The notes beneath the pieces were generated by a model that had not been told where the DNA came from, did not search any database, and worked only from the letters and a program-made list of their open reading frames with translations. A stretch of DNA of 64,000 nucleotides from Clostridium tagluense (lineage in GTDB: Bacteria > Bacillota > Clostridia > Clostridiales > Clostridiaceae), in the NCBI RefSeq assembly GCF_003865095.1, contig NZ_BHYK01000016.1:20728-84727 (forward strand), in the 5' to 3' direction. Positions 51,546-59,397 of the stretch are shown here, in pieces. Both the position numbers and the translations under genes were made by a program. Positions within the stretch are counted from its first letter, which is position 1, and the number at the start of each line of letters is the position of its first letter.

Positions 51546-51574
51546 TTGGCTTTGCAGTGCAATAAATATATAAT
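51546..51574 (+). promoter_or_regulatory. Possible promoter for citC-citX-citG
   Basis: TTGGCT (weak -35), 17-bp spacer, perfect TATAAT (51569-51574). A separate unit for the maturation genes is likely because of the terminator upstream. No operator palindrome is seen. Confidence 0.5.
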
Positions 51575-51608
51575 AAGGTAAATTATAATATTTACAAGGA
51601 GGACTTCT

Positions 51609-52652
51609 ATGTACGGATTTAACGTGGAGAGAATTAATCTAAAAGATGAAGATGGAGTAAAGGAAGTAAGGGGCTTTTTACAAAGCTTTCAATTACTACT
51701 TGATGATAACGTGGATTATACTATAGTTATTAGGCAAAATGGAGAGATTAAAGCTACTTGTTCTAAGTCAAAAAACGTATTTAAATGTTTTGCAGTATCA
51801 GATGATTTAAGAGGAACTGGAGTATCAGCTATACTTATGGGAGCAGTAGCGGATAAACTTTTTGAAGAAGGTACTTATCATAGTTTTATCTTCACAAAGG
51901 TAGAAAACATAGATATATTTACCTCACTTGGATACAAACTTATACACAAAATAGAAAAGGTAGCTCTCCTTGAGAGTGGAATATATGATATATCACAATA
52001 TTTAAAGCGTCTGCAATTGGAATATAATATAGATGGAGCCACTATGAAGTCTGCAATAGTTATGAATTGTAATCCCTTCACTTTAGGACATCGGTATTTG
52101 ATAGAAGAGGCTGCAAGGCAATCGACAGAGGTACTGGTATTTATAGTTGAAGAAGACAAATCCTCATTTCCATTTATTCATAGATATAATATGGTTAAAG
52201 AAGGGGTTTCCCATTTAAATAATGTACGAGTTATTAAAGGGGGAGAGTACATTATTTCAGAAGCTACCTTCCCAACCTATTTTTTAAGGAGAAAAGATGA
52301 GATACTAAAGGCTTATACAACCCTAGATGCATCGGTTTTCGGAAGATATTTTTGCAAAACTCTAAATATAACTAAAAGGTTTATAGGAGAAGAACCATAT
52401 TGCGAAGTTACAAATGCTTATAATGACGCTTTAAAGGAAGTTCTGCCTACCTATGGAGTAGAAGTTATAGAGGTGAAAAGAAGGGCTCTCATGGGGGAGG
52501 TTATAAGTGCTTCAAAGGTTAGAAAATTAATTGTGGAGGGAAAAATAGGGGACATTAAGCATATAGTTCCTAGTTCAACCTGGGAATTTTTAAATACTAA
52601 GATAGGAAAGGAGATAATGGGACGGATTAAGTTTAGCCATGCGCCCCATTAA
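51609..52652 (+). CDS. citC: [Citrate/citramalate lyase] ligase, CitC
   Basis: Acetylates the carrier arm of the lyase with acetate and ATP, switching it on. It is 347 residues: a GNAT-like N-terminal domain (about 1-120; DDLRGTGVSAILMG) and a nucleotidyltransferase domain beginning MNCNPFTLGHRYLIEE (about 150), with the conserved HxGH-type site, and GEVISASKVRKLI near the end. SD AAGGAGG before ATG 51609. Confidence 0.93.
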   Translation: MYGFNVERINLKDEDGVKEVRGFLQSFQLLLDDNVDYTIVIRQNGEIKATCSKSKNVFKCFAVSDDLRGTGVSAILMGAVADKLFEEGTYHSFIFTKVENIDIFTSLGYKLIHKIEKVALLESGIYDISQYLKRLQLEYNIDGATMKSAIVMNCNPFTLGHRYLIEEAARQSTEVLVFIVEEDKSSFPFIHRYNMVKEGVSHLNNVRVIKGGEYIISEATFPTYFLRRKDEILKAYTTLDASVFGRYFCKTLNITKRFIGEEPYCEVTNAYNDALKEVLPTYGVEVIEVKRRALMGEVISASKVRKLIVEGKIGDIKHIVPSSTWEFLNTKIGKEIMGRIKFSHAPH

Positions 52653-52658
52653 CATGGT

Positions 52659-53171
52659 ATGTATACAGCAGAAGATATATTAATAGGTAGAGAAAGAAGA
52701 ATCGAGTTTCAAGAAAGACTAGTTGAAAGATATAAGATGCCAATACTAGTTATAAGAGTAAACTATCCAGGTATTAACAAGGATAATCATTTTTCTAAGG
52801 AAATAACTGTGATTATAGAGCGAATTATTAGTGAAATGTTTTCTTATTCTATTCAGTATAAAATAATGACCACAACTGCAGAAGGTCCTCTTGTTATTAT
52901 GTCTATAAATAAGAGGGCAAGAGATATTAAAGCATTGACACTTGATATAGAAGATAAGCACCTTTTAGGCAGATGTGTAGACATAGATGTATATGATGAA
53001 AAGGGTATTGGCATTAGTAGAAAAGATTTCGGCTTAGGTATGAGAAAATGCTATATATGCGATGATGTAGCTCATAATTGTGTAAGAAGCAAAAAACACA
53101 GCAAAAAAGAAGTTGAAGGATTTATTAAAAGTAAATTTGCAGAATATATGGAGAAATTTTATGGGAAATAA
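52659..53171 (+). CDS. citX: Apo-citrate lyase phosphoribosyl-dephospho-CoA transferase
   Basis: Attaches the triphosphoribosyl-dephospho-CoA arm to Ser14 of CitD. It is 170 residues; RERRIEFQERLV at the start, the metal/nucleotide motif GRCVDIDVYD near residue 107, and RKCYICDDVAHNCVR. Follows citC after 6 bases and overlaps citG by 11. Confidence 0.93.
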   Translation: MYTAEDILIGRERRIEFQERLVERYKMPILVIRVNYPGINKDNHFSKEITVIIERIISEMFSYSIQYKIMTTTAEGPLVIMSINKRARDIKALTLDIEDKHLLGRCVDIDVYDEKGIGISRKDFGLGMRKCYICDDVAHNCVRSKKHSKKEVEGFIKSKFAEYMEKFYGK

Positions 53172-54027
53172 ATATTTAATATCCAAGGAGGCTTTCGCTA
53201 TATCAGCCTTTGCAATTGAGGCAATGCTATGTGAGGTGGCTTCATATCCATCACCGGGGCTAGTGTCATCTATATCAAATGGAGCCCATATAGATATGGA
53301 TCATTACTCTTTTATTAAAAGTACCTCTATTCTAAGTAAGTATATGGTGCTATTTGCGCAGGAGGGTTACTCAAAGAAAACTCCTAAAGAAATATTTGTG
53401 GCTATTCGAAATATAGGAATAGAAGCTGAGAGTGAAATGTTTAAAGGCACAAAGGGTGTCAACACTCACAAAGGCATGATTTTTCTTTTAGGCATAAGTT
53501 GTGCAGCTGTGAGTAAAGCTATGCATGATAAGAAAAAATTTTATGAAATTCAAGATATAATAAAACAAATGACTAAAGGCCTCGTTGTGGACGAACTATG
53601 CTATATGGATAAAGATAAAGTCAAAAGCTATGGGGAAAAATTATTTCTAAAATATAAGGTTGAAGGAATAAGAGGCCAAGTGGAGAGCGGAATTCCTATA
53701 GTATTTGATTATTCACTTAAAGTATATAAAGAAAATAGTGCTTTAAAATTAAATGATAGATTAATACATACTCTCATATCCATTATGCAATTTTGTGAGG
53801 ATTCTAATGTTCTTCACAGACATTCAATGGACACACTAAATGAAGTAAAACAAAAGGCAAAACATATAATTTCAATAGGTGGAATGGCCACAGAAATTGG
53901 AAAAGCATCAATAGCTGAGCTAGACAGTGAATTTATAAAACGAAGCATAAGTCCAGGAGGCTCAGCAGACCTACTAGCCGTAACTGTATTCTTTAATTCA
54001 GTAGAGGGGTATTTTAACGATTTATAA
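53161..54027 (+). CDS. citG: Triphosphoribosyl-dephospho-CoA synthase
   Basis: Makes the arm precursor from dephospho-CoA and ATP. From ATG 53161 (overlapping citX) it has 288 residues: EVASYPSPGLVSSISNGAH near residue 22, GVNTHKGMIFLLG near 98 and SPGGSADLLAV near the C-terminus. An earlier ATG at 53113 lies in citX and is rejected. Confidence 0.93.
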   Translation: MGNKYLISKEAFAISAFAIEAMLCEVASYPSPGLVSSISNGAHIDMDHYSFIKSTSILSKYMVLFAQEGYSKKTPKEIFVAIRNIGIEAESEMFKGTKGVNTHKGMIFLLGISCAAVSKAMHDKKKFYEIQDIIKQMTKGLVVDELCYMDKDKVKSYGEKLFLKYKVEGIRGQVESGIPIVFDYSLKVYKENSALKLNDRLIHTLISIMQFCEDSNVLHRHSMDTLNEVKQKAKHIISIGGMATEIGKASIAELDSEFIKRSISPGGSADLLAVTVFFNSVEGYFNDL

Positions 54028-54145
54028 CAAGTGTGCAGGGTTTTTGTGGATAAACTATTTTTGGAATTTAAATTGTGGGTAACTTTAGATAAAATCAATT
54101 GATATAAAGTATTAACACTAATTCCATCCAAAGGGGGAAATTCAA

Positions 54146-54697
54146 GTGGGGGAAGATTCAAATCTAATCGGAAGTATATTAGACGGAAATGTTGATAGTT
54201 TTAATATATTAGTTAACAAATATGAAGGTATAGTCTTAAGGTTTATCTATAACATGATAAAGGATAAAGAAGCTTCAGAGGATATAACTCAAGAGGTTTT
54301 CATTACAGTTTACAACAAACTTTACCTTTATGATAAGACCCACAAGTTTATAAATTGGTTACTTCAGATTTCTAAAAATAAATCTATTGACTATATACGA
54401 AAATATAAAAGGGTGTATGAATCAAACATAGAGGATATACCAAACATCATATCAAAAGAAATGTCACCAGAACAGTCTGCAGAATTCATGGAAACTAAAG
54501 AAAATGTAGAAGAATATTTAAATAGCTTAAATGAAGTAGATAGGCAAATACTAACTATAAAATATTCACAAAACCTTTCATTTTATGATTTGTCGCAAAT
54601 TATGGAAATGACAGAATCTAATGTAAAACGGAAATACTATAGGAGTAGACAAAATTTCAAAACTTTTATATCTCAAAAGGTAAAGGGGTGTAAATAA
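54146..54697 (+). CDS. ECF-type RNA polymerase sigma factor
   Basis: A 183-residue sigma factor. Region 2 (about 25-95) has SEDITQEVFITVYNKL and WLLQISKNKSIDYIR; region 4 (about 125-178) has LNEVDRQILTIKYSQNLSFYDLSQIM and VKRKYYRSRQNF. It starts at GTG 54146 after AAGGGGG. It shares one base with the anti-sigma gene, so they are a coupled pair. No palindromic or ECF-like promoter is clear in the 118 bases upstream. Confidence 0.9.
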   Translation: MGEDSNLIGSILDGNVDSFNILVNKYEGIVLRFIYNMIKDKEASEDITQEVFITVYNKLYLYDKTHKFINWLLQISKNKSIDYIRKYKRVYESNIEDIPNIISKEMSPEQSAEFMETKENVEEYLNSLNEVDRQILTIKYSQNLSFYDLSQIMEMTESNVKRKYYRSRQNFKTFISQKVKGCK

Positions 54698-55710
54698 TGA
54701 ATTGTAATATATTTAAAAAGGGATTAGAAGAGTATGTACTAGGAAACATTTCAAATGATTTGAAAATTGCAATAGAAAAGCACATGGATGGATGTGAAAG
54801 TTGCAGGAGGATGTATGAGGAAGAGGTTAAAATAGATAGAGATTTTAAGATGGTTTTATCAATAGATGGTATAGAATTTAATAGGTCAAGGGCTAGTATA
54901 ATTAAAGCTATAGATAAAAATAGATATAGTAAAAAGACCTCCAATAAGATTTTATACAATTTTAAAAAATACAAAAATAGATATTTATCATATGCAGTAG
55001 CTGTTATGGCTATGATAGTAATTATTCCAATGATGTTAAAGGGCTTTGGTGGAGTAAACTTTAATAATGCAACCTCTAAAAAAACCACAGCTATTAATAA
55101 TTCAAGCGAAAAAGAAGCTTCTAAAAAAAGTGACTCGCTTATTGGCCATAGCAGCTTAGCAATGGATAAAATTCAAGTAAGCAAAGCAGCACTGGAATTT
55201 AAGAGTAGCATAATAACAAAACAGGCGCTCATAGATTATAAAATGAATTGGAAAAATTCTGGGGATGGAAAAAGGTCTGCGGCCATAGATATAAAACCAG
55301 AACGTGATGTAGATTTTGGAATACATGCAGCTTATATTAAAAATATGACTACAAATGAGATAGTGAAGTATGAGGTTATTAATAATGAGAGACAATACAC
55401 TCCAATGCTTATAGAATGGTGGGATAGTGAACATTTAATAATTGTGGCTGGCTTTGGAGAGGGTACCATAGAATATGGTTCAGAAGTGTATAGCTTAGAT
55501 GTTAATACGGGTCAGCTTTCTACTCTATACAAGGAAGTAGATGGGAAACATCAAATATTGGATTTTAAAAAGGTTAAGAATGACTTAATATTTCAATTGT
55601 TAATTTATAATGATGATACTTATAATACTTTTCATAAAGGCGTAGGGAAGATTACTTTGTTAGAATTAGACAAACTAGTGAATATGGAAATCATAAGTGA
55701 GGAGAAATGA
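54697..55710 (+). CDS. Membrane anti-sigma factor with DUF4652-like ectodomain
   Basis: A 337-residue protein. The N-terminal zinc-finger anti-sigma domain (residues 1-45) has His-x3-Cys-x2-Cys in KHMDGCESCRRMY. A membrane segment lies about residues 93-114; then a Ser/Lys-rich linker, and an outside domain (about 145-337) with AYIKNMTTNE and EWWDSEHLIIVAGFGEG, resembling DUF4652. It likely holds the ECF sigma at the membrane until an envelope signal arrives. Confidence 0.82.
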   Translation: MNCNIFKKGLEEYVLGNISNDLKIAIEKHMDGCESCRRMYEEEVKIDRDFKMVLSIDGIEFNRSRASIIKAIDKNRYSKKTSNKILYNFKKYKNRYLSYAVAVMAMIVIIPMMLKGFGGVNFNNATSKKTTAINNSSEKEASKKSDSLIGHSSLAMDKIQVSKAALEFKSSIITKQALIDYKMNWKNSGDGKRSAAIDIKPERDVDFGIHAAYIKNMTTNEIVKYEVINNERQYTPMLIEWWDSEHLIIVAGFGEGTIEYGSEVYSLDVNTGQLSTLYKEVDGKHQILDFKKVKNDLIFQLLIYNDDTYNTFHKGVGKITLLELDKLVNMEIISEEK

Positions 55711-55740
55711 AGTTGTAGTAATATATACTTTTCTATTTTG

Positions 55741-55749
55741 TGATATAAT
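55741..55749 (+). promoter_or_regulatory. Possible extended -10 promoter for TPR gene
   Basis: TGA-TATAAT is an extended -10 box; no -35 is clear. It lies 39 bases before the TPR gene. Confidence 0.4.
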
Positions 55750-55787
55750 TAGATTGCTCTTAAATATGTGAAATAAAAGGTGAAAAT

Positions 55788-57062
55788 ATGGATAAATCGG
55801 GAAAAATATATGTGAAAGCAATGAATAAATATAATGATGGATATATAGACAAAGCAGTAGCTCTTTGTGAAAAAAGCATTGCTCTAAATATTACAAATGC
55901 TGCAGCTTTAAATTTGAAGGGTATTTTATATTATTTAAAAGGTGATTTGGAAAATGCTAAAAAAATGTGGAATATAAATTATAAAAGAAATAATGATAAA
56001 GTATCAAAAAAATATTTAAAGGATAGTATACGTGATAAGGAAAATTTACAATTGTATATTAATGCCTTGGATTTAATGAAGCGTTTTGATATATCTGGTG
56101 CTTTAGAGGCTCTTAAGCAATGTGAAAATAGTCATTTTAATTTTATAAATGTTAATAACCTTGTTAGCCTTTGTTATATAAAGCAAGGAGAATATGATAA
56201 AGCACTACCTTATATACTGGATGTTTTAAAAACAGATAAAAAAAATACAGCAGCCATTATGAATAAAAAAACCCTAATAGAATATGGCAACTTAAAAAGA
56301 GAAACAAACTATAAAAAGATATTTATAGTAACTGCTAGTGTAGTTTCAATTATACTTGTTTTATTTGTTGGTAAGACATATGGGTATAAACTGAAAAATA
56401 CTCTAATAATAGGCATAAAAAAAATTGAAGGAAAAATTCAGTCAGATAAGAAAACTACAACTGGAAATGAATTGAAACCTATAGAAAATAAGGTTAAAGA
56501 AAATAAACCTAAAGAAAGTAAACCTAAAGAAAATAAACCCAAAGAAAAGCTAGAATTCCCACAGAAGAAATTTTCAGAGGCTATAAATACTAACAATATG
56601 GAGCAAATTATTGAGTATGTAAATCAGTGGAAGAATGCTGAGTTAGAAATGAATGATAAATTACTTATAGTAAAAGCCGAAGAAATTATTAAGAGTGATG
56701 GAATAGTATATTTTTATGAAAAAGGCGTAAAGTTTATGGAAGATAAAAACTTCATCCAAGCTGAAAAATATTTTTTATATGCATTACCATACTCTGAAGG
56801 AAATTATTTGAAAGAGCATATAATTTATATGTTAGCATTGAGTTATAAGTCTAGTTCTGAATTTGAAAATGCTGTTATATACTATGAACTTAGCTTAAAA
56901 CAATTCCCTGAGGGAAGTTATGCTGAGGAAATTTTATACGATTTAATTTTTATAAATAAAGACATAGATGTAGTGAAAGCTAAGGGATACGCAGAAAAAT
57001 TAATAAAACAATTTCCGGATTCCCAATATAATAATGATATGGTGCAAAATATGTTAAAGTAG
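55788..57062 (+). CDS. TPR-repeat membrane protein
   Basis: A 424-residue protein with N-terminal TPR units (about residues 7-170; NAAALNLKGILYYLKGDLENA, YIKQGEYDKALPY), one membrane segment about 182-200, a Lys/Pro/Glu linker with repeats of KPKEN/KPKES (about 235-258), and C-terminal TPR-like units (AEKYFLYALPYSEG, VIYYELSLKQFPEG). Likely a scaffold with TPR domains on both sides of the membrane. No specific function known. Confidence 0.8.
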   Translation: MDKSGKIYVKAMNKYNDGYIDKAVALCEKSIALNITNAAALNLKGILYYLKGDLENAKKMWNINYKRNNDKVSKKYLKDSIRDKENLQLYINALDLMKRFDISGALEALKQCENSHFNFINVNNLVSLCYIKQGEYDKALPYILDVLKTDKKNTAAIMNKKTLIEYGNLKRETNYKKIFIVTASVVSIILVLFVGKTYGYKLKNTLIIGIKKIEGKIQSDKKTTTGNELKPIENKVKENKPKESKPKENKPKEKLEFPQKKFSEAINTNNMEQIIEYVNQWKNAELEMNDKLLIVKAEEIIKSDGIVYFYEKGVKFMEDKNFIQAEKYFLYALPYSEGNYLKEHIIYMLALSYKSSSEFENAVIYYELSLKQFPEGSYAEEILYDLIFINKDIDVVKAKGYAEKLIKQFPDSQYNNDMVQNMLK

Positions 57063-57182
57063 CTAAAGACATGTTTGTGTTTGAATTTGGGTATACTAAC
57101 TCTGAAATATGTAATAGTTGTTTTACAACTTTGTCAGACTAGTTAAAAACCTAATTTTAACAAATAATAATTTAAAATATTA

Positions 57183-57211
57183 TTGACTAGTCACATAATA
57201 AGGTATACAAT
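57183..57211 (+). promoter_or_regulatory. Sigma-A promoter of trxA
   Basis: TTGACT (57183-57188), 17-bp spacer, TACAAT (57206-57211). Confidence 0.75.
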
Positions 57212-57223
57212 AATACTATAAAA

Positions 57224-57242
57224 TATACCCTAATGGGGTATA
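57224..57242. promoter_or_regulatory. CsoR/CstR-type operator upstream of trxA
   Basis: TATACCC-TAATG-GGGTATA is a perfect 7+7 inverted repeat with a 5-base centre. It matches the ATACCC-N5-GGGTAT pattern bound by the CsoR/CstR repressor family, copper or persulfide sensors. It starts 12 bases after the -10 box, so it would block transcription start and early elongation. Confidence 0.65.
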
Positions 57243-57260
57243 ATAACTGGAGGTAATAAT

Positions 57261-57578
57261 ATGATTAAAGAAGTTAATGATAAAAATTTTGATGAGGAAA
57301 TTGGGAATTCAGATAATATAGTTGTAGTTGATTTTTGGGCACCTTGGTGTGGACCTTGTAAAATGTTAAGTCCAGTAATTGAAGAATTAGCAAAAGAAAT
57401 GGGAAAAGAAGTTAAGTTTGCAAAAGTTAATGTAGATGAAAGTCCAATGATTTCATCTAAGTATAGAATTGCAAGCATTCCAACGGTTATGGTCTTTAAT
57501 AAAGAAACAGTTAAAGAGACTATGGTAGGATTTAGACCTAAAGCTGACATAAAGAAAATAATCCAAAGAAATTTATAA
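57261..57578 (+). CDS. trxA: Thioredoxin
   Basis: A 105-residue thioredoxin with active site WCGPC (FWAPWCGPCKML, about residues 27-38) and cis-Pro in ASIPTVMVF (about 72-80). Reduces protein disulfides in the cytosol. SD GGAGG before ATG 57261. The reductase gene follows after a 130-base gap. Confidence 0.97.
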   Translation: MIKEVNDKNFDEEIGNSDNIVVVDFWAPWCGPCKMLSPVIEELAKEMGKEVKFAKVNVDESPMISSKYRIASIPTVMVFNKETVKETMVGFRPKADIKKIIQRNL

Positions 57579-57627
57579 AATTCAACTACATTTCAGTTTT
57601 AAGGATGATAATTAATAGAAATATTTT

Positions 57628-57672
57628 GGAGGTAAGTTATTTAAATTTTTATAATTTGAAATAACTATCTCC
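57628..57672 (+). other. Hairpin in trxA-trxB gap
   Basis: GGAG plus AGTTATTT pair with AAATAACT plus CTCC around a 16-base AT-rich loop. The left arm contains an SD-like TTGGAGG that precedes no ORF. Lacks a T-tract; probably a processing or regulatory structure of the trxA-trxB mRNA. Confidence 0.5.
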
Positions 57673-57708
57673 ATTTTATGGATTATAGACTTTGCAAGGA
57701 GGAAAATA

Positions 57709-58581
57709 ATGGGAGAAACAGGAGAAAGATATGATATAGCTATAATTGGTACAGGGCCAGCGGGTCTTGAAGCAGCTATTAATGCTAAAATTAGAAATAA
57801 AAACATAATACTTTTTGGAAGTAAAGAATTAAGTGCAAAACTAGTAAAAGCACCAAAGGTAAATAATTTTTTAGGGTTTTATAATCTTACAGGAAAAGAG
57901 CTTAAAAACCACTTTGCAGCACATATTGAAGCTATGGGCATAGGTATTGTAAATGAGAGAATAAATAATGTTTACGCTATGGGAGATTACTTTGCATTAA
58001 TGGTAAATGATAAAATATATGAGGCTAAATCAATAATTTTAGCTACAGGTATAGAATATGGCAAACCATTAAAAGGAGAAGAAAAGTTATTAGGAAAAGG
58101 AGTAGGTTACTGTGCTACCTGTGATGCTCCGTTGTATAAAGGTAAGACAGTTGTTGTAGTAGGATATAACAAAGAAAGTGAAGAAGAAACTAATTTTGTC
58201 AGTGAATTATGTGGAAAAACATATTATGTTCCAATGTACAGAGGGGAATATAAACTAAATCCTAATGTAGAGATAATAAATCATAAACCTTTAGAAATAG
58301 TAGGTGTTGATAGGGTAACTAAAATTGTTTTAGAGCATGGTGAAATAATTACAGATGGAATTTTCATGCTAAGAGATAGTTTATCTCCAAGCCAATTAGT
58401 TCCGGGGCTTGAGATAGAAGAAGGGCATATAAAAGTAGATAGGAATATGCAAACAAACATAGAAGGGTGTTATGCTGCAGGAGACTGCACTGGAAAGCCA
58501 TATCAGTATATGAAGTCAGCTGGTGAGGGTCTTATAGCTGCATTATCGGCAGTTTCATATTTAGATTCAGCTAAGAAATAA
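57709..58581 (+). CDS. Thioredoxin reductase-like flavoprotein without NADPH motifs
   Basis: A 290-residue FAD protein. FAD site GTGPAG is at 14-19, redox CATC at 135-138, and the C-terminal FAD motif CYAAGDC near 255. The NADPH domain lacks its marks: where TrxB has GGGxSA it reads VGYNKESEEE (about 150-160), and where it has HRR it reads VPMYRGE. This matches the ferredoxin-dependent thioredoxin reductases of clostridia (C. acetobutylicum type), so electrons probably come from ferredoxin, not NADPH. SD AAGGAGG before ATG 57709. Confidence 0.85.
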   Translation: MGETGERYDIAIIGTGPAGLEAAINAKIRNKNIILFGSKELSAKLVKAPKVNNFLGFYNLTGKELKNHFAAHIEAMGIGIVNERINNVYAMGDYFALMVNDKIYEAKSIILATGIEYGKPLKGEEKLLGKGVGYCATCDAPLYKGKTVVVVGYNKESEEETNFVSELCGKTYYVPMYRGEYKLNPNVEIINHKPLEIVGVDRVTKIVLEHGEIITDGIFMLRDSLSPSQLVPGLEIEEGHIKVDRNMQTNIEGCYAAGDCTGKPYQYMKSAGEGLIAALSAVSYLDSAKK

Positions 58582-58591
58582 ATTTAGGCAG

Positions 58592-58655
58592 CTAACTTTA
58601 GTTAAAACTAACTTTAGTAAAAACTAACTTTAGTTAAAACTAACTGGGGTTAGCT
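58592..58655. repeat. 16-bp tandem repeats after the reductase gene
   Basis: CTAACTTTAGTTAAAA at 58592, a copy with one change at 58608, an exact copy at 58624, and a partial fourth (CTAACTGGGGTTAGCT) at 58640. GCTAAC at the start and GTTAGC at the end also pair. Direct repeats of this kind can slip between strains. Confidence 0.8.
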
Positions 58656-58661
58656 ACCTGG

Positions 58662-58690
58662 ACTGTAGTGTATAACTACAGTTTTTTTTA
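58662..58690. terminator. Terminator between reductase and hydrolase genes
   Basis: ACTGTAGT (58662-58669) pairs with ACTACAGT (58675-58682) over GTATA, followed by eight T on the plus strand. It ends the plus-strand trx unit. On the minus strand it lacks a T-run. Confidence 0.8.
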
Positions 58691-59242
58691 TTTAACTACA
58701 AAAAATACATGATTTCCTATGGTTTTTATATTGGCCTTTTTTATATCTTTCATCCATTGAGAAGTTGATATTTCAGGATTATAAAAGAAAACAGCCTTAT
58801 CTGTAGGATCTTTACCTTTTAATGCATCTAATACAGCTGTGTAACTAGCGGAATCTGGAATGACATCTGGTTTGCCTTGGTGAACTACCTTTCCACGTTT
58901 AACACAAGAAAAGGCATTTTTTTGATTAATAACACCAGAAATAGACTTTGGGAAACCGGCATGTCTAGTACGATTTAATATAACGGAGGCTACTGCAAGT
59001 TTGCCACTAGCAGGTTCACCACAACTCTCAGCATATACAACTTGAGACATTAAATAAATATCTTTATCAGTAACATAAATCGAGTCATTGGATCCATTAA
59101 ACACAGCTATTGCTTCTATTTTCTCATTATATAAATCTTTGATTTCAGAACCTTGTGAATATAAATATTCTCCCTTTGCGTTTAAATTAGGTAATAATGT
59201 GAATAATGTTAAAATACAAACTAAAAAAGCAAATTTTTTCAT
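58688..59242 (-). CDS. Cell wall hydrolase, SleB/CwlJ family
   Basis: A 184-residue secreted Hydrolase_2-type enzyme on the minus strand. Residues 1-22 form a signal peptide (KKFAFLVCILTLFTLLP). The catalytic domain (about 65-184) has YLMSQVVYAESCGEP with the catalytic Glu, VASVILNRTRH and FSCV. SleB/CwlJ family enzymes lyse spore cortex or peptidoglycan. It lacks the peptidoglycan-binding domain of SleB. Its leader is a c-di-AMP riboswitch (next entry). SD AAGGAGAGG on the minus strand, 59248-59256. Confidence 0.92.
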   Translation of the reverse strand: MKKFAFLVCILTLFTLLPNLNAKGEYLYSQGSEIKDLYNEKIEAIAVFNGSNDSIYVTDKDIYLMSQVVYAESCGEPASGKLAVASVILNRTRHAGFPKSISGVINQKNAFSCVKRGKVVHQGKPDVIPDSASYTAVLDALKGKDPTDKAVFFYNPEISTSQWMKDIKKANIKTIGNHVFFVVK

Positions 59243-59259
59243 ACTATCCTCTCCTTTTG

Positions 59260-59340
59260 CCTACGGAGTTAGCTGACGGGTTCGGAAAAGGTTTAACCTA
59301 CACAAATTGTGATTCACCCCAAATGCTTGGTTCCTCCGTG
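59260..59340 (-). promoter_or_regulatory. c-di-AMP riboswitch (ydaO/yuaA)
   Basis: On the minus strand, ACGGAGGAACC, then GGGGTGAATC, AGGTTAAACC, CCGAACCCGTCAGCTAAC and CTCCGTAGGC match the ydaO/yuaA consensus, which senses cyclic di-AMP. The closing stem pairs ACGGAG (59334-59339) with CTCCGT (59263-59268). Only about 20 bases separate it from the gene start, with the SD directly after it, and no terminator is seen, so control is probably at translation. Confidence 0.9.
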
Positions 59341-59397
59341 TTTTTTTTACTTAGGCAATAATAGTGTGCCCAGGAGAATAAATATAATACATTAATT

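Noticed and set aside
53113-53160. Longer N-terminus for CitG
   Set aside because: Lies in citX coding sequence, has no SD, and ATG 53161 gives a normal family N-terminus.
56480-56560. KPKEN coding repeats as a mobile or slipped element
   Set aside because: The repeats are in frame and short, and fit a charged linker between membrane and outer domain.
58592-58655. CRISPR-like array
   Set aside because: Units are only 16 bp in direct head-to-tail contact, without spacers or cas genes.
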